Positions 36,364-45,558 of a stretch of 64,000 bases of DNA are shown in pieces. The position numbers and the translations under genes were made by a program. Position 1 is the first letter of the stretch, and every line of letters begins with the position of its first letter. The notes under the pieces are model-generated. The model was given only the letters and a program-made list of their open reading frames with translations, made no database searches and was not told where the DNA came from. The DNA comes from Cupriavidus necator N-1 (GTDB lineage Bacteria; Pseudomonadota; Gammaproteobacteria; Burkholderiales; Burkholderiaceae). Location: positions 1,364,001 through 1,428,000 of the forward strand of contig NC_015727.1 of NCBI RefSeq assembly GCF_000219215.1, given 5' to 3'.

Positions 36364-36417
36364 GATGAATCTCCTTGGTGATGAATGGGGCATAGGCCCC
36401 CGGTGTGTGGGCAGCTC

Positions 36418-37242
36418 TTACAGGCTTCCCAGATCGCCGCGGTGATAAGCGGCGGTTGCTGCGGACAGACTCTCCTGGCTCGCGAAAGCCATGGGGCCAT
36501 TCGAAAGAACGGGCTGATGCAAAGGGCGACCAATGAACACCGCGACCTTGGCTCCGCCGGGCTCTCCGATGAGCTTGAATGTCGTCGCATCGGTCGTGGC
36601 AGGACGGATCGGAACACCGAGGTTATCCAGGCCGAAGGTCTCTCCATCGAGTTCCGCACTGCCGAATATCGGCATGACGAAGGCTTGGTGTCCCGCCGGC
36701 AAAGGCAGGTCCAGCGCTGCGCCTGCGTCTAGCGAGATATCGAGCAAGGTGACGTCGGTCGGCGGTACCAGCGGGGAGCGCGCGTCGCCGAAGCTGCCAA
36801 GGGGAACCCGGATGCGCACGCCGGGCCGCTGCACCACCGGCACGTCCTGCGGTGCCAGGGTCAGCGCAAACGGCGCGGCTTCCTGACGTTCCCGAGGGAG
36901 ATTGACGAAGATCTGCAGAAGGTGGGTCGTGCTTCCCAACACGGCAGGGTTCTCCTCATGGATCACACCACGCCCGGCGGCGGTCCAATGCAGGCCGCCG
37001 GGCTCGATCAGCACGCTGTTGCCCAACGAATCGCGATTGGCAATGCCTGTCTCCGAATCGAGGAACAGATAGGTGACCGCGGAAAAGCCGGCGTGTGGAT
37101 GCGGCGGAAACGTTGGAGCGCTCATCCAGGCATGGTCGATTCCCATGAAGGGATCAAGTAACGCCGGATCTGCGCCATGCAGGCGGTATGCCCGGAAATG
37201 GCTTCCCCGGTTAGCGCGTTGCATGCGGGCGGTGGTGGTCAT
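36418..37242 (-). CDS. Pirin-family protein (bicupin)
   Basis: About 274 residues from the ATG at 37242, after AAGGAGTCAACC. FPPHPHAGFSAVTYLF provides two metal His, and HWTAAGRGVIHEENP the remaining His and Glu of the N-terminal cupin; a C-terminal cupin follows. Bacterial pirins can act as quercetinases or redox-sensing regulators. It lies 10 nt downstream of OYE copy 2. Confidence 0.92.
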   Translation of the reverse strand: MTTTARMQRANRGSHFRAYRLHGADPALLDPFMGIDHAWMSAPTFPPHPHAGFSAVTYLFLDSETGIANRDSLGNSVLIEPGGLHWTAAGRGVIHEENPAVLGSTTHLLQIFVNLPRERQEAAPFALTLAPQDVPVVQRPGVRIRVPLGSFGDARSPLVPPTDVTLLDISLDAGAALDLPLPAGHQAFVMPIFGSAELDGETFGLDNLGVPIRPATTDATTFKLIGEPGGAKVAVFIGRPLHQPVLSNGPMAFASQESLSAATAAYHRGDLGSL

Positions 37243-37252
37243 GGTTGACTCC

Positions 37253-38320
37253 TTAGACGGCTTCAGCAGCCAGCGCCGGATAGTCGATGTATCCCTTGGC
37301 GGTGGGCGGGGCAAAAAACGTGTCGCGGTCCGGCGCGTTGAGGGCGGCACCTTGACGGAAGCGTTCCGGCAGGTCGGGGTTGGCAAGGAACGCACTGCCG
37401 AATACGGTGGCGTCGGCCTTGCCTCCGTCGAGTACGGCTTCGGCGCTGTCCTGCGTCAAGCCGCTTCCGATCAGGTATGCGCCGTCGAAAAGCGGGCGCA
37501 GCAACGCGTGATAGTCGACTTTCGTTCCGAACAGGGCGACATGCAGATAGGCCAGGCCCATTCCGCGAAGCTTGTCGACGAGATACGTGTAGGTTTCTTG
37601 CGGCGCGGCATCCGTGATGCTGTTGTAGTTCATCTCTGGAGAGATCTTGATGCCCACGCGGTCCGCCCCCGCCTCGGCGACCATGGCAGCCAGCACGTCG
37701 AGCATGAAGCGGGCGCGGCCTTCAACGGAACCACCGTATTGATCCTGGCGCTGGTTGCTGCCCGTCGATAGGAATTGTTCGGGCAGGTAGCCGGACGCGC
37801 CGTGCAGTTCCACACCGTCGAATCCGGCGTCGATCGCCCGGCGGGTGGCCTGGCGATACTCATCGATGATGCCGGCGATCTCGCCGAGGCCCAGTGCGCG
37901 GGGCGTGACGAAGTCGACTTGGCCACCGGGCGTCCATGCCTGCCCCTCGGGCTTGATGGCAGAAGGGGCCACGGGCGTCGCGCCATCCAGCAAAGAAGGA
38001 TGCGAGACACGGCCGCAATGCATCAACTGCATGAATATGCGACCGCCACGTGCGTGCACGGCCTCAGTCACCTTCTTCCATGCGGCAACCTGGGCCTCGG
38101 TCTCGATGCCGGGGGTATGCACGTAGCCCTTACCCATGGCGGACGGAAATACGCCTTCCGAGATGATGAGGCCTGCGCTGGCACGCTGAGCGTAATAGGT
38201 AACGGTCATGTCGCTGGGAACACCGTCGTTGCCCGCGCGGGACCGGGTCATCGGGGCCATGACGAGGCGGTTCGGCGCAACGTAGCGACCAATGCGAACG
38301 GGGGTGAGAAGCTTGTTCAT
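37253..38320 (-). CDS. Old Yellow Enzyme-family alkene reductase (copy 2)
   Basis: About 355 residues from the ATG at 38320, after AAGGACTTCAAC. It is strongly similar to copy 1 along its full length (PVRIGRYVAPNRLVMAPM, QLMHCGRVSHPS, ELHGASGYLPEQFLSTGSNQ). It shares the His-x-x-Ser substitution at the position that is usually His-x-x-Asn/His. It heads an OYE-pirin-isochorismatase operon and is divergent from the broken LysR at 38488. Confidence 0.93.
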   Translation of the reverse strand: MNKLLTPVRIGRYVAPNRLVMAPMTRSRAGNDGVPSDMTVTYYAQRASAGLIISEGVFPSAMGKGYVHTPGIETEAQVAAWKKVTEAVHARGGRIFMQLMHCGRVSHPSLLDGATPVAPSAIKPEGQAWTPGGQVDFVTPRALGLGEIAGIIDEYRQATRRAIDAGFDGVELHGASGYLPEQFLSTGSNQRQDQYGGSVEGRARFMLDVLAAMVAEAGADRVGIKISPEMNYNSITDAAPQETYTYLVDKLRGMGLAYLHVALFGTKVDYHALLRPLFDGAYLIGSGLTQDSAEAVLDGGKADATVFGSAFLANPDLPERFRQGAALNAPDRDTFFAPPTAKGYIDYPALAAEAV

Positions 38321-38487
38321 GTTGAAGTCCTTGAAGGTAACGAGGTGCGGAAGCGTGGAGGCCGCTAGACCGGCTTGCCCACCGTCCGCCCCAACACGCG
38401 GTGGCGATGCACGTATCTTGGATTGATTCACGAGGGAGATAAAGGCGGTAGATTGGCAATCATTGATCCATAAATGGCGCAATCTCT

Positions 38488-38930
38488 GTGGAACTGCTGA
38501 CCGACATGGCCTTGTTTGTCGAGGTCGTCCAGATACGTAGTTTTCGAGGCGCCGCCGGCCTCACCGCTACATCTCGAACTTTCCGACGAGCCGGCCCATC
38601 CCACCGACCTGACACGGCACGAGTGCCTCGGCTTCCCCAAAGCAGGAAAGTGGATGCTCCAGCTAGGTGAGGAAACCGTTGAGGTTGAGGTCGGCGGGAG
38701 GTTCCAGGTCAACAGCGTCGGCATGTTCCGGAGGTTGGCGACGCTGGACCTGGGTGTGGCACTTCTGCCGGTCGAGATGGCTGCGGAAGATTTGGCGGCG
38801 GGTCGCCTGCGAAGAATTCTGCCCGAGTGGCAGACAAGTTCGGCCCCGGTCTATGCGCTGACCGAAGCCCGCTTGCTACCTGCGAAAACTCTGCGCTTTA
38901 TCGAGTTCTTGCGCCAACGGCTGGCAAGGA
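38488..38930 (+). pseudogene. LysR-family regulator with a large internal deletion
   Basis: A GTG start opens MELLTDMALFVEVVQIRSF, equivalent to residues 1-22 of the LysR at 13327. The sequence then jumps, in another frame, to SPLHLELSDEPAHPTDLTRHECLG, equivalent to about residue 168, and continues to the normal end LLPAKTLRFIEFLRQRLA. About 145 codons, covering most of the HTH and half of the effector domain, are gone. It cannot make a working regulator. OYE copy 2 has therefore lost its divergent partner. Confidence 0.9.
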
Positions 38931-39382
38931 GAATTAGTGCTTGGGGCTCCTGGGCAGTTCCACTGCATGCCGGAAAGTCTCGTTCCGTTAGCTTGCAAAC
39001 AGGGGCGTGCGAGTTAGGTGCTCGTTATCAGTTTTTCCGAGCGTCGCATATGAAGAGGATTGCGGTCACTGGAGCGCCGGCGTTTATATGGCCGCAACGG
39101 GTCGCAATGAGGCAAACGCGTAGGCGGTGATCTCCCCATCCATTGCACCGTTCTCTAACTTCATAATTTCATCATCATGAAATTAAGGATTGGCACTCCT
39201 CGCCGGCTTCCCGCCCATGCTTTGGAAGATTTGGACTGCCCGCCGCCGGCCCATTAGACTACAGGCAACGAGCATCCGGCCGCCTGCCAGCCACCACAGC
39301 TGAACTTTGTTCCTTCTGCAGACGATCATGCATCGTCTCGCAGCGGATCAACACCTTTGGCGCGGCCAAGGCGGCTAGACCC
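38931..39382. other. 452-bp non-coding stretch with one strong palindrome
   Basis: No protein-coding stretch is convincing. The notable element is a 22-bp perfect palindrome at 39164-39185 (see separate entry). The frame of the LysR remnant runs on to 39130 without similarity to anything recognised. Confidence 0.6.
39164..39185. promoter_or_regulatory. 22-bp perfect palindrome
   Basis: TAATTTCAT-CATC-ATGAAATTA: 9-bp arms, 4-bp centre, AT-rich. It is not followed by a T-run on the plus strand, so an operator is more likely than a terminator. The nearest gene starts are far away, so its target is unclear. Confidence 0.4.
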
Positions 39383-39760
39383 TCACAGCGTGATCTTGGG
39401 CTTCTTGATGGTGACTTTCGGCTTCTTGACGCTGACCTTCACGCCGCCGGCCTGCACTTCGACGTTCTTCTTGTCGATCTTGACCGAGGGCACGCCAGTA
39501 GCCTTGTCGATGACCTTTTTGATGTTGTCCTTATCCGCCTTCGACACCAGCGGGATGTTGGTGACCACATCCTTTGCCATCTTGTTGACGACCGCGTGAT
39601 AGACGATGGCGCTGGGGCCCAGTGCCGCCAGCACATTGCCCTTCTCAATTTCGTTCGCCAGCGACGCGCACGAGACGTCCGCATACTGGAACACATAGGT
39701 GCCCATCTCGCTGGCGCCGGGTGCCCCTAACGCGTCATGTGCGACGCTACTGCTTCCCAT
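39383..39760 (-). CDS. Hypothetical protein with basic beta-repeat tail
   Basis: 125 residues from ATG 39760; ATG at 39706 is an alternative. No family recognised. The middle is ordinary soluble sequence (GNVLAALGPSAIVYHAVVNKM). The last 20 or so residues alternate hydrophobic and Lys/Pro residues in short repeats (KVSVKKPKV, TIKKPKITL), which would make a positively charged extended strand. The start lies inside the end of the upstream gene (14-nt overlap), so the two are probably translationally coupled. Confidence 0.6.
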   Translation of the reverse strand: MGSSSVAHDALGAPGASEMGTYVFQYADVSCASLANEIEKGNVLAALGPSAIVYHAVVNKMAKDVVTNIPLVSKADKDNIKKVIDKATGVPSVKIDKKNVEVQAGGVKVSVKKPKVTIKKPKITL

Positions 39761-40301
39761 CGGCCCGGACCAGCTGCCATGTGCCGACTTGATGTTGGAA
39801 CATGGATCCGTCGGGTGCCGTTACGGTTTGCACATCGCAAAAGCGGTACCTGTTGGACTTCCCACCGATTGATATGGTCTGGCCGCCAGCGATGCGTGCG
39901 CCTTTTACAAGCAAATGCCGGGTTAATATTCCGACAACGCTTGTACGATCGGGGGCGCAGGCCGGGACCCTGACTTCCTTCAGTCCGAAATTGTGAATAC
40001 CACAACTGTAGGCACCAGTGACTGGCCCATCAACGGTGACGACAAACGCGCGGTGAATTCCTTCGAGGCCACCATTACCCAGATCGAGCCATGCCTGAGG
40101 AGCATGGGCAATGCCAACGTGCTCCACGTGCACGCCCAGCGCCCCAGCTCGTACTACGGCGCTCGCAGCAATCATTACATGCGTCATCCGATCCACACCG
40201 CCACCGACGCCCTTTAAGACGACGTGCGAGGTATGCCGCTCAACGGCACGCATCTCGTCAGTGTCCTGCCAATGCTGACCCGACCATCTGAAGTCATTCA
40301 C
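39747..40301 (-). CDS. Hypothetical protein
   Basis: Up to 184 residues from a GTG at 40301; an ATG at 40253 is an alternative. No family recognised. It has plausible coding composition and regular glycine turns (VLKGVGGGVDRM, ARIAGGQTISIGGKSNRY), with two Cys in CGIHNFG and VPACAPDR. No signal peptide or membrane segment is evident. It overlaps the next gene by 14 nt and forms a two-gene unit with it. Confidence 0.55.
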   Translation of the reverse strand: MNDFRWSGQHWQDTDEMRAVERHTSHVVLKGVGGGVDRMTHVMIAASAVVRAGALGVHVEHVGIAHAPQAWLDLGNGGLEGIHRAFVVTVDGPVTGAYSCGIHNFGLKEVRVPACAPDRTSVVGILTRHLLVKGARIAGGQTISIGGKSNRYRFCDVQTVTAPDGSMFQHQVGTWQLVRADGKQ

Positions 40302-40364
40302 GATATTCTTGCTGCGCCCTTTCCGGAACTCGATGTGGACGGCCTCTTGCGTCCAGGTGCCAAC

Positions 40365-41783
40365 CTACGCACCACCGCCTAGCGCCTTGTACAGCGTGAC
40401 CATATTGTTCAATCGGTCCAGGCGATTCTTCGCGCAAGCGCCCTGCAGTTGGCGCACCTGTTTTTGCTCGTCAAGCCAGGGTTGCACGTCGGACAGCCCT
40501 GCCACAAAGCGAGCGCGAGCCAGCCCTTCTGCGCGCTGGGCCCGCTCCAACGATAGGGCATGCAGGGACTTCTGCTGCTCGAGCTGCCAGCGCCCCGACA
40601 AGGCGGAATCAACCTCGGCGAGCGCCGTGTACCACGTTTTCCTGAACTCGGCGACGTTGGCTTCGTATTCGTCGCGCGAAACCTCTACCCCTCGCTGCCG
40701 CATCCCCCAGTCGAGCAACGGCAGCACAACGCCTAGTCCAATCCCGTCAATCGGGTTCGACAGCAGACCCACGAGGCTGGCGCTGGAGCGCCCAGCCTTA
40801 CCGGCGAGCGAAAAAGTGGGATACAGCTCCGCACGGGCCTGGTTGATTCTCGCCAGCAACCGGCGCAACTCGAATTCGGCCTTGCGCAGGTCGGGGCGAC
40901 GGCTTAACAGATCCGCAGGCAGGGAATCGGGTACGCCTGGCAAGTGCCCTTCGGGCAGATGCCCAGGTTCGTGCAGCCAGCCCTGTGGCGGGCGGTCCAG
41001 CAGGATCGCGAGGTCATTCCGATGACGCGTGCGCTGCGCCAGCAGGTTCAGCCTCAGCGCTTCCAGCGTCGCCACACCTTGCTCGGCGCGTACGACGTCC
41101 AGGCCATGCGCGGCGCCGGCCTCATGCCGGCCCCGCACGATGGCGAGCGTCCTCTGTGCATTGGCAATATCCGCCTCGTTGCGGACGAGCTCATGATTCA
41201 GATAGCCGATCTGCCAGTAGTGCTTCGCCGTGTCCCCGATGAGGGTCATTCTGATCGCTTCACGTTCTGCCTCTGCGGCCCTTGCGGCCCAGCGCGCGGC
41301 GTCGCGCTCGGCCGCCAGCTTGCCCCAGAGATCCAGCTCGTAGCTGAGCGAAACGGAATAATCGCCCTGAACCCGGAGCGAACCGGTTTCGCGACCGGCG
41401 TTGAGCCCTAGCCCGGAGGAGATTCTTGGATATGCATTGCTGGCCGCAATGCCGGCCTGCAACCGGGCCTGATGAATACGGATCGCCGCAGCCGCCAGCT
41501 GGCTGTTGACAACCAGCACGTCCTCCACTAATTGATCCAGATTGGCATCTCCGAAAGCTCGCCACCAATCGTACGGCCCCGTTTCGGACGGTGCGCCAGC
41601 CCCCAGCTCACGGGTGCGCGTCTGTGCGTCGCCACCGTCTCCGTACTGGTTCCATTGCGTCGGGATTTCCACGGCAGGAGTGAGATATTGGCTGGCCGGC
41701 AAGCAGCCTGCCAACGATGCGGCGAGGCACGCGGCGCCCACCCAGCACGATCCGCGTCGCCGCCTTGATGTGTATGTCGGCAT
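40365..41783 (-). CDS. NodT-family efflux outer-membrane lipoprotein
   Basis: 472 residues. The signal peptide ends in LAASLAGC, a lipobox. TolC-type repeats are SLSYELDLWGKLAAERDAA and GLGVVLPLLDWGMR. It is the last gene of a MacA-MacB-NodT operon (9 nt after macB) and supplies the outer-membrane duct that MacAB pumps in other bacteria borrow from TolC. Confidence 0.92.
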   Translation of the reverse strand: MPTYTSRRRRGSCWVGAACLAASLAGCLPASQYLTPAVEIPTQWNQYGDGGDAQTRTRELGAGAPSETGPYDWWRAFGDANLDQLVEDVLVVNSQLAAAAIRIHQARLQAGIAASNAYPRISSGLGLNAGRETGSLRVQGDYSVSLSYELDLWGKLAAERDAARWAARAAEAEREAIRMTLIGDTAKHYWQIGYLNHELVRNEADIANAQRTLAIVRGRHEAGAAHGLDVVRAEQGVATLEALRLNLLAQRTRHRNDLAILLDRPPQGWLHEPGHLPEGHLPGVPDSLPADLLSRRPDLRKAEFELRRLLARINQARAELYPTFSLAGKAGRSSASLVGLLSNPIDGIGLGVVLPLLDWGMRQRGVEVSRDEYEANVAEFRKTWYTALAEVDSALSGRWQLEQQKSLHALSLERAQRAEGLARARFVAGLSDVQPWLDEQKQVRQLQGACAKNRLDRLNNMVTLYKALGGGA

Positions 41784-41792
41784 GGCGTCGTC

Positions 41793-43787
41793 TCACTCGC
41801 GGGCAAGCGCGTCGACCGGGTTCAGGCGGGCGGCGTTCCGGGCAGGGAAATAGCCGAACACGATGCCAACCAGCGTCGAGCATAGCGTTGCCACCACGAC
41901 AGGCCCGAGGGTAAATGCCATCCTCGTCTGCTGCCCGAGCCACGGGAGGATCAGGCCCACCAGCAGCGCAAGTCCGATTCCGAGCGCGGCACCCAGCAGG
42001 CACACCATCACCGCCTCGCAGAGGAACTGCATCAGGATGTCCCGCTGTCTTGCACCGACGGCCATCCTGATGCCGATTTCTTGGGTGCGCTCCGCGACGG
42101 AAACGAGCATGATGTTCATCACGCCTATCCCGCCGACAATCAGCGAGATCACGGAGACGGTCAGCAACATGCGCGTCAGCACGCCTTGGGCCTTCTGCCT
42201 CCTCTTGGCGACTTCGTCAAGGTTGATTGTCATAAAATCCTTCGTACGGTGGCGCAGCGTGAGGATCTTCTCGACCCCCTCCTCGACCACCTTCGCAGGA
42301 ATGCGTTCGTGACCGCGTACGATGATCCGTTCCACGTGCTGACGGCCAAAGAGCCGGTCACTGGCGGTGGTATAGGGTAACCACACGTTCAATTGCCGAG
42401 GGTTCAGGAGCATGCCCGCGTTCACGACGGCAACGCCGACCACCACGCATGGCACGTTGTCGATCAGGATGATCTTTCCCAGCGCGCTCCCGGCAGCCGG
42501 GAACAGCTTGCGGCGCGCCACTTCGTCGATGACCACGACCTGCGCGCGGCGCTGCACGGCGGCTTGTCCGAACCATGCCCCCTCGACAAGCCTTGCCCCG
42601 TACATCCGGGCGTAGTTCGCACTCACCCCTATGACATCCGCCAAGGCGTCGACGCCCCGGTAACGTACGGTGGCGCCCTGCGGAGTTTCAGGCGTCGCAT
42701 CGTCGACGAATGCCTGCTCTGCCAGGGCGGCCGCGTCGGCCGGCACAAGCGTCTGGATCTCCGACGCCCGGGGATCGCCCCAGTCCCGACCTGAATAGAC
42801 GTGAATGACATTCGTCCCGATACTGCCAAATGACTCGAGCGCTTGCCGCTTGGCGGCTTCTCCGATCCATGCGATCGCTACGACGGATGCGATTCCGATC
42901 GTGATGCCAAGCGTTGTGAGTATCGTCCTCAACCGCCGAGCCACCATCGATTGTGACGCCATGCGCAGCGCCTCGATAAAGCTACGCGGCGTATCGATAT
43001 CCCCGAGCAACGGTTCAGCGCACGCGGCGGGCCGGGCTGCCCGGCCGAGTGACGCCGTCGCGCTCGCGTTGTCAGGAGAGATTCCATCCCGAGGGATGGC
43101 GTACTGTCGCGAGTCCGCGACCAACTCGCCGTCACGCAGTTCGATGACACGGCTTGCATGCGCGGCGACGCCGGGATCATGCGTGATGACGATCACGGTG
43201 CGGCCGCGTGCATTCAGATCCCGAAGGGTGTCCATCACTTGCTGGCCACTCGAGGAGTCGAGCGCACCCGTTGGCTCGTCCGCAAGGATGACGTCTGCCC
43301 CATTCATCAACGCCCGTGCAATGCTGACACGCTGTTGCTGCCCCCCCGACAATTGGCCTGGCCTGTGATTGGCACGCTCTCCGAGCCCCAGTTGCCCGAG
43401 GAGTTCGAGGGCACGCGCCTGCCTTGCGCGTTGCCCGGCGCCGGTGTAGACCGCGGGCATCTGGACGTTGGCCGATGCATCGAGGTACGTCAGCAGTTGG
43501 TAGCGCTGGAAAATGAAGCCGAAGCGCTGTCGCCGCAGATAGGCAAGCTCGTCGTGACCGAGGTCACCGATTTCCCGCCCATTGATACGGTAGCTGCCCG
43601 AACTCGGTTGGTCCAGGCAGCCCAGGATATTCATCAACGTCGACTTGCCGGAGCCCGATGTACCCACAATGGCCACGAATTCGCCGGCATCGATCGACAG
43701 GTTGATGTCCTTGAGCACGACCACGTCGCGGTCCCAGGAAGGAAACCGGCGCGTCACGTTCGTCAACTGTAGCAGGGGGGCATTCAC
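41793..43787 (-). CDS. macB: MacB-type ABC efflux transporter (ATPase-permease fusion)
   Basis: 664 residues from a GTG. The N-terminal ATPase has Walker A VGTSGSGKST, the signature LSGGQQQRVSIARAL and Walker B VILADEPTGALDS. The C-terminal half has one helix at about residue 285, a large periplasmic domain, and three helices near 540-650 with VGGIGVMNIMLVSVAERTQEI and GARQRDIL, the MacB mechanotransmission region. It exports macrolides, peptides or lipid-like molecules with MacA. Its start lies 2 nt after the macA stop. Confidence 0.95.
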   Translation of the reverse strand: MNAPLLQLTNVTRRFPSWDRDVVVLKDINLSIDAGEFVAIVGTSGSGKSTLMNILGCLDQPSSGSYRINGREIGDLGHDELAYLRRQRFGFIFQRYQLLTYLDASANVQMPAVYTGAGQRARQARALELLGQLGLGERANHRPGQLSGGQQQRVSIARALMNGADVILADEPTGALDSSSGQQVMDTLRDLNARGRTVIVITHDPGVAAHASRVIELRDGELVADSRQYAIPRDGISPDNASATASLGRAARPAACAEPLLGDIDTPRSFIEALRMASQSMVARRLRTILTTLGITIGIASVVAIAWIGEAAKRQALESFGSIGTNVIHVYSGRDWGDPRASEIQTLVPADAAALAEQAFVDDATPETPQGATVRYRGVDALADVIGVSANYARMYGARLVEGAWFGQAAVQRRAQVVVIDEVARRKLFPAAGSALGKIILIDNVPCVVVGVAVVNAGMLLNPRQLNVWLPYTTASDRLFGRQHVERIIVRGHERIPAKVVEEGVEKILTLRHRTKDFMTINLDEVAKRRQKAQGVLTRMLLTVSVISLIVGGIGVMNIMLVSVAERTQEIGIRMAVGARQRDILMQFLCEAVMVCLLGAALGIGLALLVGLILPWLGQQTRMAFTLGPVVVATLCSTLVGIVFGYFPARNAARLNPVDALARE

Positions 43788-43789
43788 CT

Positions 43790-44968
43790 TCAGCTCGTCG
43801 TGGTGGTGGGTTCGGCCATGCCCGTCACAACGCGTTCGCCCTGCGCCAGACCCTTGCGCACCTCCACGTTCACATTGTTGTTCAGGCCAACGTAGACCGC
43901 GCGCTCGACGACACGCTCGTCGCGACCGATCACGCGCACCAGATGGCGACCATCGGCGATCTGTTCGCCCAGCGCGGCCACCGGGATGCTAAGTGCCTGA
44001 CGCACGGTCGCGATCAGCACGCTCACCTGCGCGGTCATGGAGATGCGCAGGCGCCGGTCGGCATTCGGTACCTCGAATAGCGCGTTGTAGAAGACTGCGG
44101 CGCCTGGCTTGGACGATTGTCCACTGTTCGTGCCCGGGGTGGAGCCGGGCGGATCCAGGAAGCCCTGAGGCACCGGCTCGATGGCCCGGATCTTTCCGTA
44201 ATAGCGTTTGTCCGGGTCGCCCAGGATTGTGAAGTAGGCAGTTTGTCCCGGGCGCAGGCGGACCACATCCGCCTCGGAGACTTGCGCTCTGACGGTCATC
44301 GAGTCCATATCGGCCAGTCTGAGAATCTCCGGCGCCTGTTGGCTGGCAATGACGGTCTGCCCCTCCTGGGTGACGATGGCTACCACTTCGCCATTCCTTG
44401 GCGCGACAATCTGCGTGTAGCCCAGGTTCGCGCGCGCAATCTCCACCTCGGCATGAGCGCCTTCGATCCTCGCATCAAGCGCGGTGAGCCGTGCCCGCTG
44501 CTCGTCGACCAGGGCTCTCGCCGCCTCGAAGTCTTGCCGCGAGGAGGCGTCGATAGCTAGCAAATTGCGCTGACGATTCAACGCCGGCTCGGCTTTTGCC
44601 AGCGTCGCGACAGTCTCCTGTCTTTGCGCGACCAGTTCCTTTTCATTGGCGATCTTCTGGCGCAGTTCGTTGTGTGCCGGTACCGAATCGATCTCCGCGA
44701 GCAGCTGTCCCTTAATTACCTTGTCGCCAAGCTCGACCTTCAACGCCTTGATCTGTCCATCCACCTGGGCGCCCACCTTGACCTGCTGGGATGGCTGGAG
44801 CGAGCCCACCGCCAACACCGCCAGTTCGAGATCCTTGCGTTCGACTGGCGCCGTGGTATATGGAGAGGGCTTCGTACAGGCGAGCTGGCACAGCGCGATG
44901 GTCAGTATCGTGGCGCAAACAGCGGCGCCGATGACCCGGGAGCGATAGCGAAGCGACATGATCTTCAT
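43790..44968 (-). CDS. macA: MacA-type membrane fusion protein
   Basis: About 392 residues from the ATG at 44968; ATG 44959 is possible. An N-terminal membrane segment (VIGAAVCATILTIALC) precedes lipoyl halves VGAQVDGQIKALKVELGDKV and LGYTQIVAPRNGEVVAIV, with a coiled coil between. It couples MacB to the outer-membrane duct. It is the first gene of the efflux operon. The promoter at 45103-45150 carries a lux-box-like motif matching that of luxI. Confidence 0.93.
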   Translation of the reverse strand: MKIMSLRYRSRVIGAAVCATILTIALCQLACTKPSPYTTAPVERKDLELAVLAVGSLQPSQQVKVGAQVDGQIKALKVELGDKVIKGQLLAEIDSVPAHNELRQKIANEKELVAQRQETVATLAKAEPALNRQRNLLAIDASSRQDFEAARALVDEQRARLTALDARIEGAHAEVEIARANLGYTQIVAPRNGEVVAIVTQEGQTVIASQQAPEILRLADMDSMTVRAQVSEADVVRLRPGQTAYFTILGDPDKRYYGKIRAIEPVPQGFLDPPGSTPGTNSGQSSKPGAAVFYNALFEVPNADRRLRISMTAQVSVLIATVRQALSIPVAALGEQIADGRHLVRVIGRDERVVERAVYVGLNNNVNVEVRKGLAQGERVVTGMAEPTTTTS

Positions 44969-45102
44969 GGGGACACTACATCCGCAGAGGCGGTTCGATG
45001 GACGATGGAAGCCCGGGCGCCGACTCCATGCAACCTCAGCCGTCATCGCCGGCTGCCGTCCCTTCGAGATACGCGGGCCTTTCATTGCTGTGACATGCCG
45101 CG

Positions 45103-45150
45103 ATTAGATCGCCTCATCGTACTCTTCGGCAACCATCCAAACTGACAGGT
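45103..45150 (-). promoter_or_regulatory. Lux-box promoter of the macA-macB-nodT operon
   Basis: Read on the minus strand: a 19-bp lux-box-like motif (ACCATCCAAACTGACAGGT on the plus strand, 45132-45150), a -35 TTGCCG (45127-45132), an 18-bp spacer, and a -10 TCTAAT (45103-45108). The -10 region and box are nearly identical to those before luxI (48890-48937), while the spacers differ. A LuxR-AHL-activated class II-type promoter is inferred. Confidence 0.7.
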
Positions 45151-45360
45151 ATGTAGGTGAATTCGCTGGTGAGCAACCGGCTTCCCCACCGTGGCCGGAA
45201 ACGTGAAGGGCCGCCGCGCCCGTCGATGACGCATCCATCGGACAGCCTTCCAGCGCGAGGGGGGCGCAAACCACGCCGCCAGGATCCCGAGCGCCAGGCG
45301 CAACCGCCGCCCGCGTGTGCGATAGCCTCTCGCGCAAGGGGATCCGCGCCTGTCGAGGGC

Positions 45361-45465
45361 TCAAGACTGCTCAAGCAACTTCGCAACGAGGGCGAACAAG
45401 CCGCCGATGGCGACGCACAGCGCAATCCATGCAGCGATGATGCCAACACAAACCTTCAGCTTCAT
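45361..45465 (-). CDS. 34-residue single-helix membrane peptide
   Basis: The minus-strand ATG at 45465 gives 34 residues: basic start (MKLKVCVG), one hydrophobic helix (IIAAWIALCVAIGGLFAL) and a polar end (VAKLLEQS). AGAAG lies upstream. A 19-bp lux-box-like motif (45540-45558) lies about 75 bp ahead. No family recognised. It would sit in the inner membrane; small peptides of this shape often modulate transporters, and the macA operon lies just downstream. Confidence 0.6.
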   Translation of the reverse strand: MKLKVCVGIIAAWIALCVAIGGLFALVAKLLEQS

Positions 45466-45539
45466 GATGCTTCTGATGGGCCAACTAGGCTAACGGGCGG
45501 GGGATGCCTGAATTGGAAGCCTCGCCCGGCCCTTCGACA

Positions 45540-45558
45540 ACCTTCAGAACTGAGAGGT
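45540..45558 (-). promoter_or_regulatory. Lux-box-like motif upstream of the 34-residue peptide
   Basis: ACCTTCAGAACTGAGAGGT matches the 19-bp motif found before luxI and macA and in the same orientation. A TTGTCG at the -35 position overlaps its end; the -10 is weaker (CCAATT). Upstream of the small membrane-peptide gene at 45361-45465. Confidence 0.5.

Noticed and set aside
45103..45160. Reading the conserved DNA before luxI and macA as the end of a shared small protein (both read EAI then stop)
   Set aside because: The conserved bases are the box, -35 and -10, while the middle differs in a way that does not preserve amino acids. Promoter homology explains it better.
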